Shown here: positions 54,134 through 61,668 of the stretch, piece by piece
How the letters are laid out: each line of letters opens with the position of its first letter
How positions within the stretch are numbered: the first letter of the stretch is position 1
DNA from: Streptomyces sp. NL15-2K
GTDB lineage: Bacteria; Actinomycetota; Actinomycetes; Streptomycetales; Streptomycetaceae
Assembly: GCF_030551255.1 (NCBI RefSeq)
Contig: NZ_CP130630.1
Span: 1,240,001-1,304,000, forward strand
DNA length: 64,000 nucleotides
Reading direction: 5' to 3'
Translations under genes and position numbers: made by a program
The notes under the pieces: model-generated
What the model was told of the DNA's origin: nothing
Database searches by the model: none
The model's input: only the letters and a program-made list of their open reading frames with translations

Positions 54134-54217
54134 TCAGTCCTCCAGAGTGCCGACCAGCACGGCTTCGCAGGTGTGCAACCGGTTCTCCGCCTGGTCGAAG
54201 ACGGTGTAGGTGGGCGG
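54134..54217 (-). pseudogene. Ornithine carbamoyltransferase C-terminal remnant
   Basis: About 27 codons directly upstream of arcC read TVFDQAENRLHTCEAVLVGT and LED-stop. This is the invariant C-terminal helix of ornithine carbamoyltransferases (VFDQAENRLHTIKAV). The catalytic domains are absent upstream, where a stress-protein gene ends at 54331. Confidence 0.75.
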
Positions 54218-54330
54218 GGCTCGTTGGCCTCCGGCCCGTCGAAGCGCGGGTGCCGAGCGGTTTCCGGCCGGGCGGGTGCGGTGGTCCTGAGGCGCGGGCA
54301 GGTGCCGAGGGGAACACTTGGAGAGCCGGT

Positions 54331-55239
54331 TCAGGCATGCGGTACGACTGCGACGGGGCAGCCGATGTGATGCAGCGCCGCGTGCGTCACGGGACCGATG
54401 TGGGTGCCGAGGCGGCCGTCCCGTGTACGGCGACCCACGACCACGAGGGAGGCACCGGACGACGCGCGCACCAGTGCGGTGGCCGCCCTGCCTTCGGAGA
54501 CGGACTCGGTCACGGAGACGTCGGGGAACTTCTCGCACCACGGACGCAGCGTCGCGACGACGGCACGTTCCTGTGCCGCGAGAATCTCCGGACCGGATCC
54601 TGTGACCGCGTGAAGGTCGCCGCCGTCGGCCGACGGAACGCTGAAGGCGTGGATCACGTGCAGGCCGGCGCCGTAGCGGTGGGCGGCCTCGAAGGCGAAC
54701 TCGATCAGTTCGTCACAAGGGCGCCGGGTGTCCAGCCCGAGGACGACATCGCGGAACGGGATCTCCGGAATTTCATCCGGCGAGACACCGCCGGATACCG
54801 GAAGGTGCTCGTCGGCGGAAGCCTCGCCCGCGCGGACAAGCACCACAGGGCGCTCGGACCTGGCGACGACCCGCTGGGACACGGAGCCGATGATGAACCC
54901 CGCGACTCCTCTGAGTCCGCGGGAGCCGAGTACCAACAGCTGCGCCTCCTCGGCTGCCGCGAGCAGGGCGGCGACCGCGGAGTCGGGCACCAGCCGGTCG
55001 ACGATCCGCAGCCCGGGGTGCGCGGCACGGACGCTGCCGACTGCTCGGTCCAGGGTCTGCTGGGCCCACTCGCGCTCGCTGAGTTCCGCGGGTACGGACG
55101 AGGCCGGGCGAGGGTGCCACTTCCAGGCCTGCACGAGCCGCAACGAGGCTCCGCGACGCAGGGCTTCCCGGGCCGCCCAGTGCGCGGCCGCGAGACTCTC
55201 GGTGGAACCGTCGACACCTGCGGTGATGTGGCGAAGCAT
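54331..55239 (-). CDS. Universal stress protein, tandem UspA domains
   Basis: This 302-residue protein starts at ATG 55239 behind GGAGGAGG. Domain 1 runs from ITAGVDGSTESLAAAHWAAR to the ATP loop LVLGSRGLRGVAGFIIGSVS. Domain 2 runs from DVVLGLDTRRPCDELIEFAF to VVVGRRTRDGRLGTHIGPVT. Both keep the G-x2-G-x9-G-S/T nucleotide motif. A 202-bp MITE-like element separates it from a box-bearing upstream region. Confidence 0.92.
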   Translation of the reverse strand: MLRHITAGVDGSTESLAAAHWAAREALRRGASLRLVQAWKWHPRPASSVPAELSEREWAQQTLDRAVGSVRAAHPGLRIVDRLVPDSAVAALLAAAEEAQLLVLGSRGLRGVAGFIIGSVSQRVVARSERPVVLVRAGEASADEHLPVSGGVSPDEIPEIPFRDVVLGLDTRRPCDELIEFAFEAAHRYGAGLHVIHAFSVPSADGGDLHAVTGSGPEILAAQERAVVATLRPWCEKFPDVSVTESVSEGRAATALVRASSGASLVVVGRRTRDGRLGTHIGPVTHAALHHIGCPVAVVPHA

Positions 55240-55274
55240 ACTGTCTACCTCCTCCGTCCGAGCCTGCTGGCTCG

Positions 55275-55476
55275 CTAGTGCCGCGACAGGCAACGTTCGC
55301 CCCGTCGCGACGCCCGGCACGCTCCCCCACTGCCCTAAAGGCGTGGGAGGTGCCCCCACTCGCCGCACCGGCCGGAAGCCCAAGTACGTCCAGTACGAGG
55401 GCTTCCGGCCGGCACGCCGAGAGCACGCACCGGACGCCGCTCCTTGAAGGGCGAACGTTGCCTGTCGCGGCACTAG
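55275..55476. mobile_element. MITE-like 202-bp element with perfect 28-bp terminal inverted repeats
   Basis: The ends at 55275-55302 and 55449-55476 are exact reverse complements over 28 bases. Both begin or end with CTAG, which may be the target-site duplication. Inside is a second perfect hairpin with 14-bp arms (55368-55381 and 55399-55412). There is no room for a transposase, so it would be a non-autonomous element mobilised in trans. It sits 36 bases upstream of a USP start codon. Confidence 0.8.
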
Positions 55477-55510
55477 TTCGAGCGTTGTGCAGGAACGGCT
55501 TTGCGCGAAG

Positions 55511-55544
55511 GGGCCGTACAGCCCCTTCGTGGACCTTTCGGCCC
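55511..55544. promoter_or_regulatory. Two GGGCCG-type boxes displaced by the MITE
   Basis: GGGCCGTACAGCCC (55511-55524, one mismatch, within GAAGGGGC/GCCCCTTC arms) and GGACCTTTCGGCCC (55531-55544, perfect right arm). Without the 202-bp element they would lie about 70-100 bases upstream of the USP start, the spacing seen at other genes. Confidence 0.45.
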
Positions 55545-55584
55545 CACTCAGTCCCGCGAGCTACGCCCTGCGGACTTCCGTGGC

Positions 55585-55785
55585 TCAGCGACGCGCCAGG
55601 GCCCTGTCAGGTCGGCGCGACCCTCCGGGCGTCCGCGTGAGCGCCGACCGGCGACGGATGCGGCGCCGCTGCGCCCGTAGCGCCAGCGCGTCGAGCACGG
55701 CGCTGAGCACGAAGGTGACCGCCATGGAACTCACCAGGAGGATGGCGAACAGCCTCCCGAACTCCGGCGTCAGTGACGTACCCAT
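55585..55785 (-). CDS. Small single-span membrane protein
   Basis: This 66-residue protein starts at ATG 55785 behind AAGGGGG. It has one transmembrane helix (LFAILLVSSMAVTFVLSAVL) and a strongly basic tail (RAQRRRIRRRSALTRTP). I do not recognise a family. It is divergent from the cyclic-nucleotide-binding gene and shares its box-bearing promoter region. Confidence 0.55.
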   Translation of the reverse strand: MGTSLTPEFGRLFAILLVSSMAVTFVLSAVLDALALRAQRRRIRRRSALTRTPGGSRRPDRALARR

Positions 55786-55853
55786 GGCGCACACCCCCTT
55801 CCATCGGTTCCTCTGTGGCCTTCATCGAACCGCCGGGCCCGCTCCGGCGCAGG

Positions 55854-55909
55854 GGGCCCATGGGCTCTCATCGGGTACCGGGCGGCCCGGCCATGGGGCC
55901 GGGTGGCCC
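55854..55909. promoter_or_regulatory. Divergent promoter with two GGGCC-type boxes
   Basis: GGGCCCATGGGCTC (55854-55867) is 69 bases upstream of the small membrane protein. GGGCCGGGTGGCCC (55896-55909, one mismatch) is 72 bases upstream of the cyclic-nucleotide-binding gene. Each divergent gene thus has its own candidate box. Confidence 0.45.
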
Positions 55910-55980
55910 ATGGCCCGGTACGGGCGACGGGGACAGGCTGGACGTAGCAGGTACGAACGCCCCTGAGCGGAGGCACGTCA

Positions 55981-56444
55981 TGAACGCTCCCCCCACGGCC
56001 GGCATGCTGCGGGCGCTGCCCGCAGAGCACCGGCACCGGTTGATGCAGTTCGCCCGGGAGGTGTCGTTCCCCCAGGGAACCCGTCTCTTCGAAGAGGGCC
56101 GGCGTGCGGACCGGTTCTGGATCATCCGCACCGGCACCGTTGCCCTCGACATGCACGTGCCCGGGCGCCGCGCGGCCGTCATCGAGACCCTCGGACACAA
56201 CGAACTCGTCGGCTGGTCCTGGCTGTTCGCGCCGCACACCTGGCACCTGGGCGCCGAGGCGACCAGTCCCGTGCGGGCGTACGAGTTCGACGCCACCGCG
56301 ATCCGTTCGCTGTGCCAGGACGATCCCGCACTCGGTCAGAGCGTCGCCCAGTGGGTCGGCGACGTCCTCGCCCACCGCCTGCGCTCGGCCCGCACCCGGC
56401 TGCTGGACCTGTACGCGCCATACGGCAGCGGCAGCCTCCTGTGA
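55981..56444 (+). CDS. Cyclic nucleotide-binding domain protein (second copy)
   Basis: This 154-residue single cNMP-binding barrel starts at ATG 55981 behind GGAGG. VSFPQGTRLFEEGRRADRFW, HVPGRRAAVIETLGHNELVG and SPVRAYEFDATAIRSL closely match the copy at 42457. It has no DNA-binding domain. It is followed 41 bases later by an intact CBS-BON gene, as the other copy is by the split one. Confidence 0.87.
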
Positions 56445-56485
56445 CCGCCCCTGTGAGCCGAAGCAACAGCCACCGAGGAGACATC

Positions 56486-57169
56486 ATGCACGGCACCCCT
56501 CACATCGTGAGCGACGTCATGAGTGAGACCGTCGCCGCCATCGGCCGCAAGGCGGCCTTCAAGGAGATGGTGCGGATGATGCAGGACTGGAAGGTCAGTG
56601 CCCTGCCCGTCTTGGAGGGCGAGGGGCGCGTCGTCGGGGTCGTCTCCGAGGCAGACCTACTGCCCAAGGAGGAGTTCCGCGACAGCGACCCCGACCGGTA
56701 CACCCAGCTGCGGCGCCTGTCCGACCTCGCGAAGGCCGGCGCGGCGACCGCCGAGGAACTGATGACCTCGCCGGCCCTCACGGTCCAGGCGGACGCGACG
56801 CTCGCCCAGGCCGCGCGGACCATGGCACGCGCCAAGGTCAAACGACTGCCGGTCGTCGACGAGTTGGGCGTGCTGCAGGGCATCGTCAGCCGCGCCGACC
56901 TGCTGAAGGTATTCCTGCGCGACGACGACGAGATCGCCGAGGAGGTCCGCCGGGAGGTGGTGTCGTACCTCTTCCCCACTCCGGCGTCGGCCGCACGTGT
57001 GGCGGTACGGGACGGTGTCGTGACGCTCAGCGGCCGCATCCGGGACACGTCCCTGGTGCCCGTGGCCGCACGTCTGATCCGGGCCGTCGAGGGTGTCGTG
57101 AACGTGGACTTCGATCTCTCCGAGCACGGGGGCTCCCCCGAGCCGGCCACCATGACGCACCGCGAGTGA
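56486..57169 (+). CDS. CBS-CBS-BON domain protein
   Basis: This 227-residue protein starts at ATG 56486 behind GAGGAG. It has a CBS pair (VSDVMSETVAAIGRKAAFKE, VLEGEGRVVGVVSEADLLPK; ELMTSPALTVQADATLAQAA, GIVSRADLLKVFL) followed by a BON domain (VAVRDGVVTLSGRIRDTSLV). CBS pairs bind adenine nucleotides and so may sense energy status; BON domains bind membranes or proteins. It is the intact reference for the split gene at 42940-44293. Confidence 0.9.
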   Translation: MHGTPHIVSDVMSETVAAIGRKAAFKEMVRMMQDWKVSALPVLEGEGRVVGVVSEADLLPKEEFRDSDPDRYTQLRRLSDLAKAGAATAEELMTSPALTVQADATLAQAARTMARAKVKRLPVVDELGVLQGIVSRADLLKVFLRDDDEIAEEVRREVVSYLFPTPASAARVAVRDGVVTLSGRIRDTSLVPVAARLIRAVEGVVNVDFDLSEHGGSPEPATMTHRE

Positions 57170-57404
57170 ACGAGCTTCTGCGATCGCCTCCAGAGACAAC
57201 GAGAGCCACGGCGGGAGACCAGCCGAACCCGAGTGGCAGGCGACGCGGGCCTCAGGCAGAACTGAGGCCGACCATCCGCCGGCTCGCGCACCGCCGCCTT
57301 TGCGGTACCGATCGGCGCGGACACCAGCTCCTCGTGACCGTCCGTCCACCACCGACACCTCGGCCCTCGGCATACCACCCGCTGCCCTCATCCGTAGGAC
57401 TTCC

Positions 57405-57545
57405 TGGACCGAATCCCCATGCGCACTCCATGGCCGGCGGGCCGACTGGCTCTGGGCCGGCCAGGCTCTCGGACACGTTCTGCTGATGGCCACCGCACAG
57501 GGCGTACTGGCATCCCTGCTGCACCAGGCATTGGGCTCAATCGGT
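57405..57545 (+). pseudogene. Acg-type nitroreductase C-terminal remnant
   Basis: Within the 518-base gap between CBS-BON and PPK2 one frame reads DWLWAGQALGHVLLMATAQG and VLASLLHQALG. This resembles the C-terminal W-x-x-AGQALQRVLL...G-x-x-S-x-L-x-Q motif of the Acg-family nitroreductases found in DosR regulons. Start and flavin-binding parts are missing. The rest of the gap shows no gene. Confidence 0.5.
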
Positions 57546-57687
57546 GGCCCGCAGTGGGCATGCCGAGTGCGGGAGGTCAAGGATCCGCCCGCCACGGTGC
57601 GCGGGTGCGCGGAGGTCAGTACGGTGCTGTCCTGGCATTCGACCTGGGCGTGGTGGCTCCCTCTGGTCATCGAGCGGTGGAGGCGGC

Positions 57688-58491
57688 ATGGCAGGCAAGA
57701 AGGCGGAGAAGGTGCCGCGCGAGGCGTACGAGAAGGAACTACTGCGCCTGCAGACGGAGTTGGTGAAGCTGCAGGAGTGGGTGCGGGCAGAGGACGCCCG
57801 TCTGGTCGTCGTCTTCGAGGGCCGGGATGCGGCCGGCAAGGGCGGCACGATCAAACGGGTCGCGGAACATCTCAACCCCCGCGTCACCCGGATCGTCGCC
57901 CTGCCCAAGCCGACCGAACGCCAGCGCACCCAGTGGTACTTCCAGCGGTACGTCGAGCATCTGCCGGCGGCCGGGGAGATCGTGCTGTTCGACCGCAGCT
58001 GGTACAACCGCGCCGGAGTCGAGCAGGTGATGGGCTTTTGCACCAAGGAGGAGTACCAGCTCTTCCTGCGCCAGTGCCCGATCTTCGAGCGGATGCTGCT
58101 GGAGGACGGGATTCTGCTGCGCAAGTACTGGTTCTCGGTGAGCGACACCGAGCAGCAGGAGCGCTTCCGGCGCCGGCTCGAGGACCCGCTGCGGCGCTGG
58201 AAGCTGTCCCCGATGGACCTGGAGTCACTCACCCGCTGGGAGGCCTACTCCCGGGCCAAGGACGAGATGATGGTGCACACCGACATCCCGGAGGCACCCT
58301 GGTACGTCGTCGAGAGCGACGACAAGCGCCGGGCCCGGCTGAACATGATCGCCCACCTGCTGGACTCCGTGCCTTTCCAGGAAGTGCCGCCGCCGGTACT
58401 GGAACTGCCGCAGCGGCCGCCGTCGACCGGTTACGAGCGCCCGCCGCGCGATCTGCGGACCTACGTCCCCGATCACGCGGCGAGCCTCTGA
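57688..58491 (+). CDS. ppk2: Polyphosphate kinase 2 family protein
   Basis: This 267-residue kinase starts at ATG 57688 behind GGAGG. Walker A is FEGRDAAGKGGTIKR, then come ALPKPTERQRTQWYFQRYVE, Walker B FDRSWYNRAGVE and WKLSPMDLESLTRWEAYSRA. PPK2 enzymes transfer phosphate between polyphosphate and nucleoside di- or monophosphates, regenerating ATP or GTP. Single-domain length. This suits an energy-limited state. Confidence 0.94.
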   Translation: MAGKKAEKVPREAYEKELLRLQTELVKLQEWVRAEDARLVVVFEGRDAAGKGGTIKRVAEHLNPRVTRIVALPKPTERQRTQWYFQRYVEHLPAAGEIVLFDRSWYNRAGVEQVMGFCTKEEYQLFLRQCPIFERMLLEDGILLRKYWFSVSDTEQQERFRRRLEDPLRRWKLSPMDLESLTRWEAYSRAKDEMMVHTDIPEAPWYVVESDDKRRARLNMIAHLLDSVPFQEVPPPVLELPQRPPSTGYERPPRDLRTYVPDHAASL

Positions 58492-58516
58492 TCGACCTGT
58501 TCAGCCGGTCCCTGTC

Positions 58517-59401
58517 TCAGACCCGTTCCGGCACAACGGCGACCGGGCAGGCGGAGTGGTGCAGGGCCGCGTGGGCAACCCGACCGAGCTGGAGCCCGAG
58601 GTGACCCTCGCGTCGGCGAGCGCCGACGACGAGCAGATCGGCCTCGTGCGAGGCATCCAGGAGCACCCTGCGGGCGGGGCCTTCGACGGTGCGCCGGCGC
58701 ACTTCCACGTCTTCCGGGGCGTCGCGCAGCGCCGCTTCCAGCGTCTTCGCCGCCTGCTCCTCGTACACACGGGTGGGCCCGCCGGACAACAGCGGATGGT
58801 CGGTGGTCTCGTGCGCGGGACGTCGCCAGGCTCGTACGGCCTCCAAGGGCACCCCGCGCCGCCGCGCCGCCTCGAAGGCGAAGCGCAGGGCCGCCGACGG
58901 GTCCGAGTGCTCGCCGACGCCCACGACGACGCATCCGCGGACCGCGGGCGTCACCTGGTTGTCGTGGCTGCCGCGCAGCACGATCACCGGGCAGTGGGCG
59001 TGGGCGGCAACGGTCAGGCTCACCGAACCGAGCAGCAGTTCGGCGATGCCGCTACGGCCGCGGGTGCCCAGGACCAGGGCGCCGGCGTGCCGGCCTTCCC
59101 TCACCAGCGCGTACTCCGGCTCCTCCGGCAGCACGTCGGCCGATACCTTCAGGCCGGGGTGGCGGGCCCGCGCCCGGCGGGTCGCGCCCTCGATGATGTC
59201 GTCGGCCCGCACCTGCTCGGACGGCTTGCCGAGGTCGGCGGCGAGTGCGGCGCCCTCGTACCGCTCCCACAGCGACGCGTACACCACCCGCAGCGGGACC
59301 CCGCGCAGCGCGGCCTCGTCGGCCGCCCAGTCCACGGCCCGCAGGCTGGGCTCGGAGCCGTCCACACCGACGACCAGAGGCAGTTCCCTCATCGTCGTCA
59401 C
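58517..59401 (-). CDS. Universal stress protein, tandem UspA domains (intact paralogue)
   Basis: This 294-residue protein has LVVGVDGSEPSLRAVDWAAD, LVLGTRGRSGIAELLLGSVS, VVVGVGEHSDPSAALRFAFE and LLVVGARRREGHLGLQLGRV. It is the closest relative of the frameshifted gene at 29390 and shows where that frame broke. GTG 59401 overlaps the stop of the alcohol dehydrogenase gene; ATG 59392 is also possible. It is the third gene of a USP-ADH-USP operon. Confidence 0.92.
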   Translation of the reverse strand: MTTMRELPLVVGVDGSEPSLRAVDWAADEAALRGVPLRVVYASLWERYEGAALAADLGKPSEQVRADDIIEGATRRARARHPGLKVSADVLPEEPEYALVREGRHAGALVLGTRGRSGIAELLLGSVSLTVAAHAHCPVIVLRGSHDNQVTPAVRGCVVVGVGEHSDPSAALRFAFEAARRRGVPLEAVRAWRRPAHETTDHPLLSGGPTRVYEEQAAKTLEAALRDAPEDVEVRRRTVEGPARRVLLDASHEADLLVVGARRREGHLGLQLGRVAHAALHHSACPVAVVPERV

Positions 59402-60420
59402 CGCCCGGCGCCGAGGTCGAAGACGATCCGGGCCTTGATGTGGCCCTGCAGGACGTCCTCGATGGACTCGTTGACCGAGGTCAGCGGGCGGGTCTCGTAG
59501 ATCACCCTGGTCCGGCCCGCCTGGTGCAGCTGGAACACCTCGGCGAGGTCCTGCCGCGTGCCGACGATCGACCCGATCACGGACGTGCCGTTGAGGACGG
59601 TGTCGAAGATCGGGACCTGGACCGTGCCGTGCGCCGGCAGCGCCACCATCACCAGCTTGCCGCCGCGCCGCAGCCCGGAGTTGACGGCGGCGAACGCGGA
59701 GTCGTTCACGGCGAGGGCGATGGCCGCGTGCGCGCCGCCGTACCGCTTGAGCACCTCCCCGGGATCGTGCTTGCGGGCGTCGATGACGAGGTCGGCGCCG
59801 AGTTCCGCGGCGAGTTCGAGCTTCTCGTCGGTGATGTCGATCGCCGCGACCTGGGCACCAGCGATCTTCGCGTACTGCACGGCCAGGTGACCGAGCCCGC
59901 CGACGCCGGAGATCGCGACGAGCTGGGTGGGCCGGACTTCGGCAACTTTGAGCGCCTTGTACGTGGTGACGCCGGCGCAGGTCAGCGGGGCGGCGTCGAG
60001 GGCGGTGATGCCCTGGGGCACGACCTGGGCGAAGTCAGCCCAGGCCAGCATCTTCTCGGCGTACCCGCCGTCACAGCCGTACCCGGTGTTGATCTGCTGC
60101 TCGCACAGCGTCTCCCAGCCGGACAGGCAGTGCTCGCACCGCCCGCAGGCCTTGCCCAGCCAGGGCACGGCGACCCGCTGCCCGACGGCGAGATGCGTGA
60201 CGCCCTCTCCGAGCTTGTGCACCAGGCCCACGCCCTCGTGGCCGGGCACGAACGGCGGGTTCGGCTTGACGGGCCAGTCGCCGCGGGCGGCGTGGATGTC
60301 GGTGTGGCACAGCCCGGACGCCTCGACCCGGACGCGGACCTGGCCGGGGCCGGGCTCCGGGTCGGGCCGTTCCTCGATGACCAGGGGCTCGCCGAAGGCT
60401 CGTACGACCGCTGCCTTCAT
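59398..60420 (-). CDS. adhA: Zinc-dependent alcohol dehydrogenase
   Basis: This 340-residue medium-chain dehydrogenase has the catalytic zinc region GLCHTDIHAARGDW and PGHEGVGLV. The structural zinc cysteines are in CGRCEHCLSGWETLC, and the NAD-binding loop is AISGVGGLGHLAVQYAKI. The GLCHTD form is typical of AdhP/AdhA enzymes that reduce acetaldehyde to ethanol. ATG 60420 follows GAGGAG. An 8-bp tandem repeat precedes the ribosome site. It is flanked by USP genes on the same strand and could replace the lost AdhE. Confidence 0.94.
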   Translation of the reverse strand: MKAAVVRAFGEPLVIEERPDPEPGPGQVRVRVEASGLCHTDIHAARGDWPVKPNPPFVPGHEGVGLVHKLGEGVTHLAVGQRVAVPWLGKACGRCEHCLSGWETLCEQQINTGYGCDGGYAEKMLAWADFAQVVPQGITALDAAPLTCAGVTTYKALKVAEVRPTQLVAISGVGGLGHLAVQYAKIAGAQVAAIDITDEKLELAAELGADLVIDARKHDPGEVLKRYGGAHAAIALAVNDSAFAAVNSGLRRGGKLVMVALPAHGTVQVPIFDTVLNGTSVIGSIVGTRQDLAEVFQLHQAGRTRVIYETRPLTSVNESIEDVLQGHIKARIVFDLGAGR

Positions 60421-60436
60421 GATGTCTTCTCCTCGT

Positions 60437-60472
60437 GAGTCGATGAGTCGATGAGTCGATGAGTCGATGAGT
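60437..60472. repeat. 8-bp tandem repeat between USP and alcohol dehydrogenase genes
   Basis: GAGTCGAT is repeated four times exactly with a partial fifth unit. It occupies most of the 62-base gap just before the ribosome site of the alcohol dehydrogenase. Copy-number change would alter the spacing between the two genes. Confidence 0.85.
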
Positions 60473-60482
60473 AGCGGCAGCG

Positions 60483-61388
60483 TCAGTCGTGCGCGATGAC
60501 GGCGACGGGTGCAGTGGAATGGTGCAGGACGGCGTGAGTGACCGGGCCGATGTGGGCGCCGAGCGCGCTGCGGCGGATGCGACGGCCCACGACGACGAGG
60601 GAGGCCTCGCGCGAGGCGTCGACCAGCTGGACGGCGGGGCTGCCCCATCCAGACTCCTCGACCACCTCGACGGCCGGGTACTTCTCCTTCCAGCGGTGCA
60701 GAACCTCGGCCAGCGCGGCCGCCTCTTGCTTGCCCAGCTCGGTGCTGAGCTGGGGGTCGGCTTGCAGGCCGTAGGCGAAGTACGGCGGGGGGTTCCAGGC
60801 GTGGACGACCCGCAGGGGTGTGACCCGACGGGCGGCCTCCTCGAAGGCGAAGGTGATCACCGTGTCGTCGGGGCTTTCGGTGTCGAGGCCGAGCACGACG
60901 GGCCGGAACGGGGTCGCCGCGGACGGGATGCCGGCCGGGTCCATGGCGTGCTCGTCGGCGGCCTGCTCCCCCGCCCGCACAAGGACCACGGGAACCTCGG
61001 TGTGGGCAACGACGTCCTGGCTCACGGAGCCGACCAGGAACCCTCCGAGTCCGCTCAGCCCGCGGGAGCCGAGGACCAGGAGTTCGGCATCCTGGGCCAC
61101 GCGCGTCAGCACCTCGCCGGGACCGCCGTCGACGTGGTCCACGGTCACGTCCAGGCCGGGATGACGCAGGCGGAGTCCCTCGGCGGCCTCGCGCGGGATG
61201 CGCTCGCTCCAGTGCTGCTGGGTCTCGGCACCGAGCAGCGGAGCCTGCGCCATGGGCTGCGGAACGGGCTCCCAGACGTGCACCAGCCGCAGGGGAAAAC
61301 CGCGCAACTTCGCCTCGCGGGCCGCCCACTCGGCAGCGGCACCGCTCTCTGACGAGCCGTCGAGGCCCACGGTGACGGTGCGGGACAT
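60483..61388 (-). CDS. Universal stress protein, tandem UspA domains
   Basis: This 301-residue protein starts at ATG 61388 behind GGAGG. It has VTVGLDGSSESGAAAEWAAR, LVLGSRGLSGLGGFLVGSVS, VVLGLDTESPDDTVITFAFE and VVVGRRIRRSALGAHIGPVT. It heads the USP-ADH-USP operon. A GGGCC-type box lies 84 bases upstream. It is related to the genes at 54331 and 30780. Confidence 0.93.
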   Translation of the reverse strand: MSRTVTVGLDGSSESGAAAEWAAREAKLRGFPLRLVHVWEPVPQPMAQAPLLGAETQQHWSERIPREAAEGLRLRHPGLDVTVDHVDGGPGEVLTRVAQDAELLVLGSRGLSGLGGFLVGSVSQDVVAHTEVPVVLVRAGEQAADEHAMDPAGIPSAATPFRPVVLGLDTESPDDTVITFAFEEAARRVTPLRVVHAWNPPPYFAYGLQADPQLSTELGKQEAAALAEVLHRWKEKYPAVEVVEESGWGSPAVQLVDASREASLVVVGRRIRRSALGAHIGPVTHAVLHHSTAPVAVIAHD

Positions 61389-61471
61389 ACTGTCCACCTC
61401 CTGAATCGGGGTTCTGATCTCAGGATGTGGGCGGGGAGAAAGACCGTGCAGAGGCCGCAGGTCCCGACCGA

Positions 61472-61485
61472 GGGCCAATGGGCCC
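61472..61485. promoter_or_regulatory. GGGCC-type box upstream of the USP-ADH-USP operon
   Basis: GGGCCAATGGGCCC matches the locus box except at the two inner arm bases. It lies 84 bases upstream of the USP start, similar to the other boxes. Confidence 0.4.
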
Positions 61486-61632
61486 CATGGGGTCAGAGGC
61501 TTCCGGCACAGCAGTGCCCGCGATGCCCGCCGGGGGCCGGGCATGGTCGCTGCCCGACGCGTCGAAGGGGAGGGCTGAACCGGGAGACGATGCCCTCGCG
61601 GGCCGTTCGGCATCTCCCGGGCGGCCAGGGCG

Positions 61633-61654
61633 CGAAGGATCCTGAGATCCTTCG
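61633..61654 (+). promoter_or_regulatory. Hairpin just before the SulP ribosome site
   Basis: CGAAGGATC-CTGA-GATCCTTCG, a 9-bp stem with a 4-base loop, ends five bases before the AAAAGGAGG ribosome site of the SulP gene at 61669. It may regulate translation or be a terminator of upstream transcription. Confidence 0.4.
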
Positions 61655-61668
61655 GCAAAAGGAGGATC

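Noticed and set aside
57439..57452. GGGCCGACTGGCTC as a regulatory box for PPK2
   Set aside because: It has two mismatches, lies inside the nitroreductase remnant and is about 240 bases from the start, farther than the other boxes.
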